In this document: positions 6,849 through 16,136 of the stretch, one piece after another
How positions within the stretch are numbered: position 1 is the stretch's first letter
How the letters are laid out: every line of letters begins with the position of its first letter
Origin: Gammaproteobacteria bacterium
Lineage (GTDB): Bacteria; Pseudomonadota; Gammaproteobacteria; Pseudomonadales; Cellvibrionaceae
Assembly (NCBI GenBank): GCA_021151835.1
Contig: JAGKWO010000042.1
Span: forward strand, 1 to 34,126
Direction: 5' to 3'
Length of the DNA: 34,126 nt
The notes under the pieces: model-generated
What the model was told of the DNA's origin: nothing
The model's input: only the letters and a program-made list of their open reading frames with translations
Databases searched by the model: none
Made by a program: the position numbers and the translations under genes

Positions 6849-9512
6849 TCAGGCAATGCTGTAAGTGAAATGCCCTTCTTCGGTGGCACCGACGTGAATT
6901 TTCTGTATATCGATTCCATTGGCCATTTTGGCAAGGCATTCTGCCGCGAGTGTTGGCAACAGTGTGCGCGTCAAAATATTTTCGATATTACGTGCACCGG
7001 TATCTACTTCCTGGCTGCGCGCAAGAATGTGCAACAGAACTTCTTCATCGTAGGTAAATTCAGCGTTGTAATGTTCTTTCACACGTTTCTTAATGCGATT
7101 CATATTGATCAGGCAGATCTTCATCAAATCCTCATCACCTAATGGGTAATAGGGAATGACGGTGGTGCGGCCGATAAACGCCGGTTTGAAATAGCGCAAT
7201 AATTGCGGGCGGAAATTATCGAGCAACACTTCTGGGTCCGGGCGTGTTTCCTGTGCAGCGCACATTGCGCGGATATGTTCCTCTGCCGCGTTAGAGGTCA
7301 TGATGATGACGGTGTTACGGAAATCGATATCGCGCCCTTCACCATCTTTAATCGTGCCTTTATCGAACAGGTTATAAAATACATCCTGGACACCGGGGTG
7401 CGCTTTTTCCATTTCATCAAGCAACACCACGCTGTAAGGTTTTCTCCGCACCGCTTCAGTTAACACGCCGCCTTCACCGTAGCCTACATAACCGGGTGGT
7501 GAACCCAGCAGCATGGATACTTTATGTTCCTCTTTAAATTCCGACATGTTGATGACGGTAATATTTTGTTCGCCACCATACAGAATGTCGGCGAGCGCAA
7601 GTGCAGTTTCGGTTTTACCGACACCACTTGAACCCACCATAAAAAACACACCAATCGGTTTGCGCGGATCAGTTAAACCGGCGCGCGAGGTGCGAATACT
7701 TTGCGCAATGGCTTCCAATGCGTGGGGCTGGCCGATGACGCGTTGGCCCAATACATCTTGCAATTCCAGGATGGCTTTAATTTCGTTGGACACCATTTTG
7801 CCCACCGGAATACCGGTCCAGTTGGCTACAACTTCCGCAATTGCCTGGCCATCAACATTTACATTGATGAGCGGGTTTTCGCCTTGCAATTGTGCGAGTT
7901 GATCGCGCAAGCCGGTTAACTGCGTCCGCAAATCGTCAAGTTCAGTGTGCAATTCTGCAGAGGCTTCGGGTGCTTGTTGTTGCTGGAAAATTCGCTCAAT
8001 TTTTTGCTGCAATTCCTGGATTGCCGCAACATTCTTTTTCTCAGCTTCCCATTGTGCTTCCTGGGTCTCAAGCAGCTTTTGCAAATCAATTTTTTGTTGT
8101 TCCAGCTGCTCGATTTTTTGCGCGTAATTGCCATGGCTGGCATTTTCGCGCGCAAGTGATTCTATGGTGGAGTTGCTCTGGGTGATTTGACGGCGGGTAT
8201 CTTCAATTGCCGAGGGTGTTGAACTCTGGCTGAGTGCAACGCGCGCGCACGCGGTATCCAGCAAACTGACAGATTTATCAGGCAGCTGGCGCGCGGTGAT
8301 ATAACGGCTGGATAATTTGACTGATTCGACAATGGCTTCATCGAGAATGCGAACTTTATGATGTCGCTCCAGCATGGCTGAAACAGCGCGCATCATATTG
8401 ATGGCTTTTTCTTCATCCGGCTCTTCGATTTTAACGACCTGGAAGCGCCGGGTTAACGCCGGATCGCGTTCAAAATATTTTTTGTATTCTGCCCAAGTGG
8501 TGGCGGCGATAGTGCGTAATTCACCGCGGGCCAATGCCGGTTTTAACAGGTTGGCAGCATCGCCCTGGCCTTCCTTACCGCCAGCGCCAATAAGCGTGTG
8601 CGCTTCGTCGATAAACATGATGATCGGTTCAGGAGAGGCTTTTACTTCGGCGATTACCGATTTAAGGCGATTTTCAAATTCACCTTTAACGCTGGCCCCG
8701 GCTTGCAATAAACCCAGATCCAGGCTGCGAATCGTTACATTTTTTAATTGGTCGGGGACATCGCCCGACGCAATACGCAATGCAAAACCTTCCACCACAG
8801 CGGTCTTGCCCACGCCCGCCTCACCGGTCAGGATCGGGTTATTTTGACGGCGGCGGATAAGGATATCGACAATCTGTCTGACTTCTTCATCGCGCCCCAA
8901 TACCGCATCAATTTTTCCATTTTTGGCCGCTTCAGTAAGGTTCACGGTAAATTTATCGAGCGCCGGTGTTGAACTGGGGACAGCGCTGACCTCGCCGGTA
9001 TTATTGCCATTATCCTGCACGCTGGTTGATTTGGATTCAGCTGTTGTGCCGACAATTGCGCGTGTTAAATCGCGCAGGGATTCCGGTGCGATTTTTTTCA
9101 ATTCACCGTTGGTAATTTCGGTGGCGCGGCGCAAGCTATCATCAAGCATTAATGCAGCAAGGATATGGGCAGAAGTAATTCTGGGGTAGCCGTATTCCAC
9201 GCTCGCCAGAACCCATGCATTCTTGGCCAAATCTACAATGGTGGGTGAGAGCGCGGGTGCGCGGGTATTGCCGCCTTTGATCGCATCCAGTTCACGGTTC
9301 AGGTGTCTTACCAAATTGCCCAGGTTGATGTCGTATTTGGTCAGCACCGCCTGGATATCACTATCAGGAATCTCCAATAGTTTTAACAGCCAATGCTCGA
9401 TTTCCACGTTGTAGTGTGTGCGCGATAAACATAACCCGGCTGCACCTTCCAACGCGTTGCGGCAAGGCTCATTCAGTTTGGTAACCAGTGATTTGAGATC
9501 GATGCTGATCAT
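6849..9512 (-). CDS. clpV: T6SS sheath-disassembly AAA+ ATPase ClpV/TssH
   Basis: This 887-residue Clp/Hsp100 ATPase extracts and recycles contracted TssB/TssC sheath in the cytoplasm. An N-terminal double Clp-N domain (about 1-160) is followed by AAA1 with Walker A GEAGVGKTA (about 230-238) and Walker B IIMFIDEAH, a coiled-coil middle domain (Gln/Glu-rich, about 410-520), AAA2 with Walker A GSSGVGKTE and Walker B SVVLLDEMEKAH, and a C-terminal ClpB-D2 domain. The frame extends 15 codons further to 9557, but the ATG at 9512 has AAGGA seven bases upstream and begins with the usual MISIDLKSLVTKLN, so it is preferred. It is the last gene of the left T6SS operon, 51 bp after tssG and followed by an intrinsic terminator. 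The middle and N-terminal domains are of ClpV rather than ClpB type, and the T6SS context agrees. Confidence 0.97.
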   Translation of the reverse strand: MISIDLKSLVTKLNEPCRNALEGAAGLCLSRTHYNVEIEHWLLKLLEIPDSDIQAVLTKYDINLGNLVRHLNRELDAIKGGNTRAPALSPTIVDLAKNAWVLASVEYGYPRITSAHILAALMLDDSLRRATEITNGELKKIAPESLRDLTRAIVGTTAESKSTSVQDNGNNTGEVSAVPSSTPALDKFTVNLTEAAKNGKIDAVLGRDEEVRQIVDILIRRRQNNPILTGEAGVGKTAVVEGFALRIASGDVPDQLKNVTIRSLDLGLLQAGASVKGEFENRLKSVIAEVKASPEPIIMFIDEAHTLIGAGGKEGQGDAANLLKPALARGELRTIAATTWAEYKKYFERDPALTRRFQVVKIEEPDEEKAINMMRAVSAMLERHHKVRILDEAIVESVKLSSRYITARQLPDKSVSLLDTACARVALSQSSTPSAIEDTRRQITQSNSTIESLARENASHGNYAQKIEQLEQQKIDLQKLLETQEAQWEAEKKNVAAIQELQQKIERIFQQQQAPEASAELHTELDDLRTQLTGLRDQLAQLQGENPLINVNVDGQAIAEVVANWTGIPVGKMVSNEIKAILELQDVLGQRVIGQPHALEAIAQSIRTSRAGLTDPRKPIGVFFMVGSSGVGKTETALALADILYGGEQNITVINMSEFKEEHKVSMLLGSPPGYVGYGEGGVLTEAVRRKPYSVVLLDEMEKAHPGVQDVFYNLFDKGTIKDGEGRDIDFRNTVIIMTSNAAEEHIRAMCAAQETRPDPEVLLDNFRPQLLRYFKPAFIGRTTVIPYYPLGDEDLMKICLINMNRIKKRVKEHYNAEFTYDEEVLLHILARSQEVDTGARNIENILTRTLLPTLAAECLAKMANGIDIQKIHVGATEEGHFTYSIA

Positions 9513-9563
9513 TCTGCAATCCTTAGTGAGAGAGTGAACTGATAGTAAGAGCGCCAAGGAACA

Positions 9564-10673
9564 TCATTTGGCGGATACCGTTATTTTCAATGTCTTTTGT
9601 TTATTCCCGGATGTATTTTGTGTATTCGAAGACAACCAGGTATTCCAACCCAATATCGGTGATGCGGCATTGCTTAACTGGATTTTATTGGGCAAGTCGG
9701 CGCGATTCACTTCGATGACGAAATCGTAATCATGCTCCAGGCCCAAATAAAAACGCACCATATCATTCATTGCCGCCAGCGCTTTGGTCCCCGGCGCAAA
9801 CTGGTAAAACTGGGCCTTGGTCAAAGGGCCAAGGACGATGCGGATTTTACCTTGGGCAATCCACCCGCGTGAACCCAGCATCGCCGATTGTGCCAGGCGT
9901 GCATTTTGCCCTAACGGCATAGCTTTGGATGCAATACGTGTGCAGAAATCCGGTAATAAATCTTGCCATTGGCCGATGAACTGTTCGATTTTAACCGGTA
10001 GTTGGAAATAATCTGCCAGCATTTGTTTCAGCCCCTGGGCCGAACGAACTTTGTGCGTGAGCAGCCCGCTGTAAAAAAGCAGTGTTTCATCCTTAAACTT
10101 CAAGCGTTTGGCCAAACCGGCGGTGCCCATCCCGATCATTCCCAGAATGACCTGGTTCGGGGTTGTTGTCAGCGTACTGCGCTGGTTTTTTAACTGTTTG
10201 CGTTCCGGTTCCAGAGCGAGGTTATATTTGGTGTTGGCCTGGTAAAACAGTGAAATCAAACGGTGATTAAACAGATCAAGGAATTGCGCTAAGGCTGCAT
10301 CTTTTAATTTGAGCCGTTGCAAAATAAATTCGGTGTAATGATAGGGTAAAACACCACTGCTACCGGCAATACTGAGGAAGTTGGTTTGCACCTTGCAAAA
10401 ACGCACCGACGGATCTGTCAAATTGCCATCAATACTGACGACATCCGATTCCGGAAAACTCAGCGAAGGTTTGGTGCGAAATTGCAAAATCTCGCTGGTG
10501 GGTGGGGCAAATCCGCCAATCGTTTGAATTCGGGTTTGCAACTCGCGCGGGGAGTGATTGACCAGAAGCGCGCGCTCAAGCAGCCGCACAGTCTGAAAAA
10601 AACTGTACTCATTGGGCTCTGCTAGCAGACGCTCAATTACAGAAGTGTTTTTTCGCCAGCGCGGGGAGAACAT
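9564..10673 (-). CDS. tssG: T6SS baseplate subunit TssG
   Basis: TssG pairs with two TssF copies to form the baseplate wedge that connects the spike to the sheath and to TssK. The 369-residue length is normal. Typical features are the start SVIERLLAEPNEYSFFQTVR, the motif VLPYHYTEFILQR (about 114) and LFNHRLISLFYQANTKYN (about 139-156), with LGSRGWIAQGKIRIVLGPL near 270. The ATG lies inside the end of tssF (37-bp overlap) with AAGG upstream, suggesting coupled synthesis of the two wedge proteins. Confidence 0.94.
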   Translation of the reverse strand: MFSPRWRKNTSVIERLLAEPNEYSFFQTVRLLERALLVNHSPRELQTRIQTIGGFAPPTSEILQFRTKPSLSFPESDVVSIDGNLTDPSVRFCKVQTNFLSIAGSSGVLPYHYTEFILQRLKLKDAALAQFLDLFNHRLISLFYQANTKYNLALEPERKQLKNQRSTLTTTPNQVILGMIGMGTAGLAKRLKFKDETLLFYSGLLTHKVRSAQGLKQMLADYFQLPVKIEQFIGQWQDLLPDFCTRIASKAMPLGQNARLAQSAMLGSRGWIAQGKIRIVLGPLTKAQFYQFAPGTKALAAMNDMVRFYLGLEHDYDFVIEVNRADLPNKIQLSNAASPILGWNTWLSSNTQNTSGNKQKTLKITVSAK

Positions 10674-12472
10674 TTTTTCAGGAAACCTTCTTTATTTTTC
10701 CGCTTCACCAGGAGGCGGGTAAATGAATTGATGGAACAGTACAAGCCAAAAAAATGTTCCAGGATGGACGCAAATAAAAAACTGCTGCTACCGGTAAAAT
10801 GCAAATCATCAATTAACAATTCCATTTCAAGCCCGCGGCACAGGGTAGTGCGCCCATCGATATTCAATGGGGCATTCACCGGGCGAGTTGAAATAGAAAC
10901 TATCGAATCAATTAACGCGCGCGACGCCGAAGAATCCTTGAAATCATACAAACGTAAAATTTCTTTTAAGGCGTTAGTGGCATCCTTGGCACCGGTGATG
11001 GACAGGTGATTCAAATTTAAATGCGAGAGCAAGCGCCAGCGCGCACCATCCCGCAACGGCGGGCGGATACAAACCGTGGGCTGGATTAGCAACCGAATTT
11101 TTTCGCAAGGTGGCGCAGCGTTAATGCACTGCAACCTCGGTTGCTCAAGCGAATAAGGCAACTTGGCTGGTAAATTACGATTGCTGCAATGGGTTTCTAT
11201 CAGCAAGGTTTTGTCATCAGGGATATTCGGATTGAATGCCAAATCCACCAGCGTTAAAAATACATCGGTCGCATCATCGCGCGCTTGTATTCCTAATTTT
11301 GCGGACCGGCGGTTGGTAAACCAGAATGATTCATGGTTGAAATCCAGGTGCTCATGCTTAAGGCCATACAAGGGAATAAACGCTGTCTGGGTTCCGTCCG
11401 AATCTGTCGCCGTCACTTTATCAACGGAATAGATTTCAAAACCCTGTGGGCGACGAATATCGGGCACAATTTGATATTCTTCGCGGGTGTGATCAACTTT
11501 GATCGGATCAGCCTTGTGTTCAAACAAATTAATAACCGGGGTGCAACCCAGCATAAATGTTTGCGCATTGATATTGTGTTCCAGCTCAATATTGGATTGG
11601 TTGAGATAGATATAAATATTGAATTCAGAGGTGGTGTGTGCAGGAATATATTTATCCAGGCCATCCAGATCGATAAATAAAAATTTTTCCGGAAAAACAA
11701 AAAACTCGGTTAATAAGCGATACCCCAGCAACGATGTTGCAGGGTAGGGTAACAACCCTTCGTGCTCTGCGAAGCCAACCGGTTTCAATAATTGTTTGCC
11801 GGCAAATATGGGTGATACATCCGTTTCAGTGGTAGTAATAACGATTTGTTGACATTCATTCATCAACATTTCATACAACGGATAAATGTGTTGCGCTTGC
11901 CCTTTTAAATAAAAACGTAATCGCTTTGGCCCCAGTTCGGCGATGTTGATTGCTTCATTGAAACTGCGCAAGCGCAAGCGTAATACACCCCCGGCGCCAC
12001 GAACGCTGTTCGATCCGGGCGTCGCAAAAGGTCGACCTAGAAAGCTGGCTTCTTCGACGACGAGTGGTAATAACTCCGTGTCGTACACCGTAGAAAATTT
12101 ACAGGTTTCGCCCTGGAATTGTTCTGTTTCCAGTATGGTTTTAGCGGGCAATTCATAATTGCCTTCCAGTTGGTCCTGATCGGGAATAAATTGCGCAATC
12201 GACATTGATGGAATCGGGCATTGGTAATGTGGAAACAATACCGATAACAATGCATCGCTCAACTCGGGGAAGTCATCGTGCAACTTATGGTGGATGCGCG
12301 CATTTAAATACGCAAAACTTTCAATCAGCCGCGATACATGAGGGTCTTCAATCGTATCCGGGCTTATACCAAGTCGCCCTGCAATTTTCGGGTGCTCTTT
12401 GGCAAAGCGCGCACCGAGCTGGCGAACATACGCCAGCTCTTTTTCGTAATAGGGTAATAACTCATCAGCCAT
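10637..12472 (-). CDS. tssF: T6SS baseplate subunit TssF (VasA/ImpG family)
   Basis: The 611-residue product has the standard TssF opening (LLPYYEKELAYVRQLGARFA, HPKIAGRLG, DPHVSRLIESFAYLNARIHH) and an intact central part (LGCTPVINLFEHKADPIKVD; VDKVTATDSDG). It forms the wedge of the T6SS baseplate with TssG and TssE. Its ATG overlaps the end of tssE by eight bases, and its 3' end overlaps tssG, so tssE-F-G form a translationally coupled baseplate block. No truncation or frameshift is visible. Confidence 0.96.
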   Translation of the reverse strand: MADELLPYYEKELAYVRQLGARFAKEHPKIAGRLGISPDTIEDPHVSRLIESFAYLNARIHHKLHDDFPELSDALLSVLFPHYQCPIPSMSIAQFIPDQDQLEGNYELPAKTILETEQFQGETCKFSTVYDTELLPLVVEEASFLGRPFATPGSNSVRGAGGVLRLRLRSFNEAINIAELGPKRLRFYLKGQAQHIYPLYEMLMNECQQIVITTTETDVSPIFAGKQLLKPVGFAEHEGLLPYPATSLLGYRLLTEFFVFPEKFLFIDLDGLDKYIPAHTTSEFNIYIYLNQSNIELEHNINAQTFMLGCTPVINLFEHKADPIKVDHTREEYQIVPDIRRPQGFEIYSVDKVTATDSDGTQTAFIPLYGLKHEHLDFNHESFWFTNRRSAKLGIQARDDATDVFLTLVDLAFNPNIPDDKTLLIETHCSNRNLPAKLPYSLEQPRLQCINAAPPCEKIRLLIQPTVCIRPPLRDGARWRLLSHLNLNHLSITGAKDATNALKEILRLYDFKDSSASRALIDSIVSISTRPVNAPLNIDGRTTLCRGLEMELLIDDLHFTGSSSFLFASILEHFFGLYCSINSFTRLLVKRKNKEGFLKKCSPRAGEKTLL

Positions 12473-12959
12473 GTTGTGACTCTTCTACTTTAACAGTGCG
12501 GAAAACCGGATCGAGGATGGAGTCAAAAATAATGACCTCCGGTGCCGGGTCTGCATAGAGTGTGGCATCGATGCGAAAACGCAGCGTCCGGTCACCCATG
12601 TCTTTGTTATCAATATGAATTACCTTGACCGTTTTAAAACGCGGTTCATAAGTGATCAAGGTCGCTTCCAGACTTTTTATAAATTGGCGTTTTTTTTCGA
12701 TATCAGCGATGTTAACCGTGGCCAGATCCGGGAGCCCGTAATTCAGCAACGATTTTTCCAATTGCATCAGCTGTTCCGGCGGTGTTTGCATACGGAAACG
12801 GGTGTTCATTAAATTTTCCAGGTCGCGTTTTACGCTGTTGCGCAAATCGCGCAAATACTGCACCCGGCTTTTATCCTGATCCTGGGAACTGGTTGGGTCC
12901 TCATCAACTAATCGGTCCAGAATCGATGGGCGAATTTCAAGTTTTTTATCTATTTTCAT
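12465..12959 (-). CDS. tssE: T6SS baseplate subunit TssE (gp25-like)
   Basis: This 164-residue protein of the phage T4 gp25/lysozyme-like baseplate family starts sheath polymerisation. Recognisable segments are the N-terminal RPSILDRLVDED, the Arg-rich helix SRVQYLRDLRNSVKRDLENL (about 31-50), LLNYGLPDLATVN (about 70-82) and the C-terminal RFRIDATLYADPAPEVIIFD. It is 16 bp downstream of the second tssC-type gene and overlaps tssF by 8 bp. Confidence 0.94.
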   Translation of the reverse strand: MKIDKKLEIRPSILDRLVDEDPTSSQDQDKSRVQYLRDLRNSVKRDLENLMNTRFRMQTPPEQLMQLEKSLLNYGLPDLATVNIADIEKKRQFIKSLEATLITYEPRFKTVKVIHIDNKDMGDRTLRFRIDATLYADPAPEVIIFDSILDPVFRTVKVEESQHG

Positions 12960-12975
12960 AAACCCGTTCGATCCA

Positions 12976-14511
12976 TTATGCGGTTTGCATTAATTCAGTG
13001 ACGAGTTCCAATTCCGACACCATTTGATCGAGCTGATAGTGGGGAACCAAATGAATCACGCAAAAATATTGTCCGGGTTTGTCCGGGCGTTCGGTTACTT
13101 TCACATTGGCTTGCCGCAAGGGATAACGCGCTTGTTCTTCCCAATCGAGATCGTCGCGGCCAGTGGTATAACGAAACAGCCACTCCATCAGGAATCGTTC
13201 GCAATCTTCGGCAGTAATGAAAGAACCAATTTTGTCCCGGATCATTACTTTCAGGTAATGCGCAATACGCGATGCACACAGCACATGTTGCAACATTGCT
13301 GACAGTTTGGCGTTGACATCGTCAGCTTTGGAGTTGCGTAGCTTGGGATATTGTACCGATTGGTTACTGTAAAACGCGCTGAACGGCGTATCGTAACAAT
13401 GGCATAACGGGATCAATCCCAAATCACTTAACTCGCGCTCCATGGTGTCAGTGATAATGACATCCACGCTCGGCTTTAAGGCGACCCCATCTTTATCGGT
13501 GCTGAAACTTACATTGGGTAGGTTGGTAATCAGTCCGCCGCCGATTTGATCGCGCGGAACACCGCGAATATGCCCGAACCAACCGACATTGGAAAATTCG
13601 CGAATTAACACACCGCCAAATGCATAACAGGCATTGCCCCATAAGTAAGTTGAGTGGCCTTCTTTACCGGCTTTTTCATGGAAATAAACCCCTTTATGGC
13701 TACCTGCTTCGGTGCGGTAAGGTTGGCGCATTAAAATTTTAGGCAGCGTCAAACCAAGGAAGCGGCTGTCCTGTTTTTCGCGTAGCGAGCGCCAGCGAAT
13801 ATATTCATTTTGCGCAAAGATGCTGTGCAAATTAATGGGCATTCCCAAGGTAGAAAAATCATCAAGGCCAAAAAATTCACTGGAAATCGAACAAATAAAA
13901 GGCGCAAATGATGCCGCTGCAATTTGGCTTAATCCCGCCAAGGTAGAAATATCATCGTAAGGGTGGCGGGCGGAACGTTTATGGCTGATTTCGTAATCGC
14001 CAATGATGACACCATAGGGTTCTCCACCGGGTGTGCCATATTCTTCACTGTATATTTTTTGGAATAGTTGGCTTTGGTCAACATCGAGTGCGCGCTCAAT
14101 ATCCTTGCTGACTTCTGCCCAGGAAATATCCAGCATCCTGATTTTTATCGTGCGACTGGCCTCCGCCTGGGTAACCAGATACCAAATGCCACGCCAGCTG
14201 GCTTCCAATTGCTGGAATTTTTTATGATGGATGATTTCATTGACTTGCTCGTTGATCATCTGATCTAACAAAGCGATGGTTTTAAGTAACGCGGCTTCAA
14301 TATCGGAAGCCGTTTTCAGGCGCGCACAATCCTCATAGTTTTTTAACCAAAAAGTTAACGCCCTGACTTCATCGGTTTCTAACAGGAAATCACTATGGCT
14401 AACCAACGACGGCGTTTGCTGGCAAGCAATATCTAATAGCGAAGGGGAGGGAACAACCGGGCTCTGCTGTGCGGCGGCGTCTTGATGGGATGTTGTCACA
14501 ACAGAATCCAT
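12976..14511 (-). CDS. tssC2: Second sheath large subunit, TssC paralogue (ImpD/EvpB-like)
   Basis: The 511-residue protein is collinear with TssC along its whole length: EASWRGIWYLV (about 107), GVIIGDYEIS (about 165), DDISTLAGLSQIAAASFAPF (about 183-202), YIRWRSLREKQDSRFLGL, CYAFGGVLIREFSNVGW, CASRIAHYLKVMIRDKIGSF and the C-terminal VKVTERPDKPGQYFCVIHL. It is clearly diverged from the TssC upstream and carries its own N-terminal tail. Rhizobial imp loci likewise carry two TssC-type genes (ImpC and ImpD; TssC40/TssC41 in Agrobacterium). It may form mixed sheaths, cap the sheath or act at the baseplate end; the next gene is tssE. A TTG at 14517 is also in frame; the ATG at 14511 was chosen. 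Neither has a good ribosome-binding site directly in front, only the CCTCCTT arm of a hairpin. Confidence 0.9.
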   Translation of the reverse strand: MDSVVTTSHQDAAAQQSPVVPSPSLLDIACQQTPSLVSHSDFLLETDEVRALTFWLKNYEDCARLKTASDIEAALLKTIALLDQMINEQVNEIIHHKKFQQLEASWRGIWYLVTQAEASRTIKIRMLDISWAEVSKDIERALDVDQSQLFQKIYSEEYGTPGGEPYGVIIGDYEISHKRSARHPYDDISTLAGLSQIAAASFAPFICSISSEFFGLDDFSTLGMPINLHSIFAQNEYIRWRSLREKQDSRFLGLTLPKILMRQPYRTEAGSHKGVYFHEKAGKEGHSTYLWGNACYAFGGVLIREFSNVGWFGHIRGVPRDQIGGGLITNLPNVSFSTDKDGVALKPSVDVIITDTMERELSDLGLIPLCHCYDTPFSAFYSNQSVQYPKLRNSKADDVNAKLSAMLQHVLCASRIAHYLKVMIRDKIGSFITAEDCERFLMEWLFRYTTGRDDLDWEEQARYPLRQANVKVTERPDKPGQYFCVIHLVPHYQLDQMVSELELVTELMQTA

Positions 14512-14522
14512 TACCAAGTGAA

Positions 14523-14550
14523 AAGGAGGCGATAGTGATATCGCCTCCTT
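14523..14550 (-). promoter_or_regulatory. Strong hairpin just upstream of the second tssC-type gene
   Basis: A perfect 12-bp stem (AAGGAGGCGATA / TATCGCCTCCTT) with a 4-nt loop ends 11 bases before the ATG at 14511. On the minus strand it is followed by only TTTT, so it is at best a partial terminator. The AAGGAGG in its 5' arm is a perfect Shine-Dalgarno sequence that would be sequestered by folding and lies about 30 bases from the start. It may act as an attenuator, RNA-processing site or translation control element. Confidence 0.6.
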
Positions 14551-14591
14551 AAGTTGATCAACGATTTACAAAATCCAATCGGGCTGCGTGT

Positions 14592-14635
14592 GGGATCTAT
14601 GCTGCAGGCACATGTTATGTTGCGGCATAGATCCC
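14592..14635 (-). repeat. Second inverted repeat between the two tssC-type genes
   Basis: GGGATCTATGC (14592-14602) and GCATAGATCCC (14625-14635) form a perfect 11-bp stem with a 22-nt loop, beginning five bases after the tssC stop codon. There is no T-tract on the minus strand. It may protect the 3' end of the abundant tssB-tssC mRNA or weaken read-through. No second copy was noticed in the window. Confidence 0.6.
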
Positions 14636-14640
14636 GGCGA

Positions 14641-16131
14641 TTAACCGGCTTTCGGAATATTCGCTACCAGACGCAATGATGCCGTCAGTTCTTCCATTTG
14701 CAACCATGGGCGCATCATCACAACCGCGTTATATACACCTGGCTGGCCTGGAACTTCTTTTACTTCAACACGTGCTTCACGCAATGGATATTGTGCTTTG
14801 GCTTCCGCACTTGCACCTTCACTGCCGTTGACATAACTGCTGATCCAGCGATTCAACCAGGTCTCGGCTTCACCGACTTCCATAAAGGAGCCGATTTTGT
14901 CGCGCGCCATCACTTTCAGGAAATGGGCGATACGGGAAGTAGCCATGATGTAAGGCAAGCGTGCAGAAATGGCGGCGTTGGCGGTTGCATCGGGATTGTC
15001 GAATTTCTTCGGACGCTGGGTCGTTTGGGCCCCGAAGAACACCGCATAATCGGTATTTTTGTAATGGCACAATGGCAGGAAGCCCAATTTGCTCAGCTCG
15101 GCTTCGCGGCGATCAGTAATACCAATTTCAGTCGGGCATTTTTGATCGGTGTCACCGTCATCACTTACAAAGACATGGCTTGGCAAACCTTGCACCTTGC
15201 CACCACCTTCCGCACCGCGAATCGCAGTACACCAGCCGTTTTCAGCGAAGGCATTGGTCAGTGTCGTGCCCAGTGCATAGGCAGCATTCATCCAGCAATA
15301 ATCATCGTGATCGGTTTCGGTGTGACGGCCATCGTGGGTGCGCGCAACTTCTTCGTAGTTGAACGCTTCTACGGGTTTGGTCGCCTGGCCGTACGGCAGG
15401 CGAGCCAGAACGCGCGGCATTGCCAGGGTTACAAAGCGCGAATCTTCGGTATCGCGGAAGCTGCGCCATTGAATGTATTCAGCGCTGTCGAAAATCTTTT
15501 CCAGGTCGCGCGGCTTGGACAATTCGGTGAAGCTGTCAAACCCAAACATTTCCGGTGCGGCAGCCGAGAGGAAGGGGCAGAAACCGGCAGCGGCAACGTT
15601 AGACATTTTTGATAGCAGGGAGATGTCATCCGGGTGCGTAGAAAATTCATAATCGCCAATCAGGGCTGCATAAGGCTGACCGCCGGCAATACCAAATTCG
15701 CTTTCATAAATTTTCTTGAAGATTTGGCTTTGATCGAATTCAACTGCTTTTTCCAGATCTTTACCCAGCTCTTTTTTGCTGATGTTCATCATGCGAATTT
15801 TTAATTGCGCACTGGTTTCGGTGTTGTTAACCAGGTAACTTAAACCACGCCAGGAACCTTCCAGTTTCTGGAATTTTTCGTGGTGCATAACCGCAGCCAA
15901 TTGCTTGGACATGGCTTCGTCGATTGCTTTGATGGCAGCATTGATAGTGACAGACAAGTTTTTGTCCCACTTTACCGTGCCTTTCATCGCTTCCTGGGTC
16001 AGCGTGCGCAAGAGTTCTTCAGTTTCATTGCGCGCGGTTTGTTTGGTCGCACCAATGGCTTGTTCAAGGAAACTGACTTCGCTGGTTTGTGCTTCCGCTT
16101 GTTGGCTGGCTAATTGTTCCGGGGTAGACAT
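14641..16131 (-). CDS. tssC: T6SS sheath large subunit TssC (VipB)
   Basis: TssC assembles with TssB into the contractile sheath in the cytoplasm. The 496 residues carry all family landmarks: KFQKLEGSWRGLSYLVNNTE (about 84-103), YAALIGDYEFS (about 158), ISLLSKMSNVAAAGFCPFLS (about 174-193), YIQWRSFRDTEDSRFVTLAM, CWMNAAYALGTTLTNAFAEN, MATSRIAHFLKVMARDKIGS and the C-terminal VEVKEVPGQPGVYNAVVMMR. The gene starts five bases after tssB, with GAGGA inside the tssB end. It is the canonical copy; the paralogue downstream is more diverged. Confidence 0.97.
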   Translation of the reverse strand: MSTPEQLASQQAEAQTSEVSFLEQAIGATKQTARNETEELLRTLTQEAMKGTVKWDKNLSVTINAAIKAIDEAMSKQLAAVMHHEKFQKLEGSWRGLSYLVNNTETSAQLKIRMMNISKKELGKDLEKAVEFDQSQIFKKIYESEFGIAGGQPYAALIGDYEFSTHPDDISLLSKMSNVAAAGFCPFLSAAAPEMFGFDSFTELSKPRDLEKIFDSAEYIQWRSFRDTEDSRFVTLAMPRVLARLPYGQATKPVEAFNYEEVARTHDGRHTETDHDDYCWMNAAYALGTTLTNAFAENGWCTAIRGAEGGGKVQGLPSHVFVSDDGDTDQKCPTEIGITDRREAELSKLGFLPLCHYKNTDYAVFFGAQTTQRPKKFDNPDATANAAISARLPYIMATSRIAHFLKVMARDKIGSFMEVGEAETWLNRWISSYVNGSEGASAEAKAQYPLREARVEVKEVPGQPGVYNAVVMMRPWLQMEELTASLRLVANIPKAG

Positions 16132-16136
16132 AATGA

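Noticed and set aside
6784..6939. N-terminal extension of the TPR protein up to 6939
   Set aside because: It would overlap the clpV coding end and the terminator and would hide the clear signal peptide that begins at 6783.
9513..9557. A 15-codon N-terminal extension of ClpV
   Set aside because: The internal ATG at 9512 has a good SD and gives the usual ClpV N-terminus.
14698..15612. A 304-codon open frame on the plus strand inside tssC
   Set aside because: It is a long antisense shadow of a fully conserved gene; it has no SD and no recognisable protein features.
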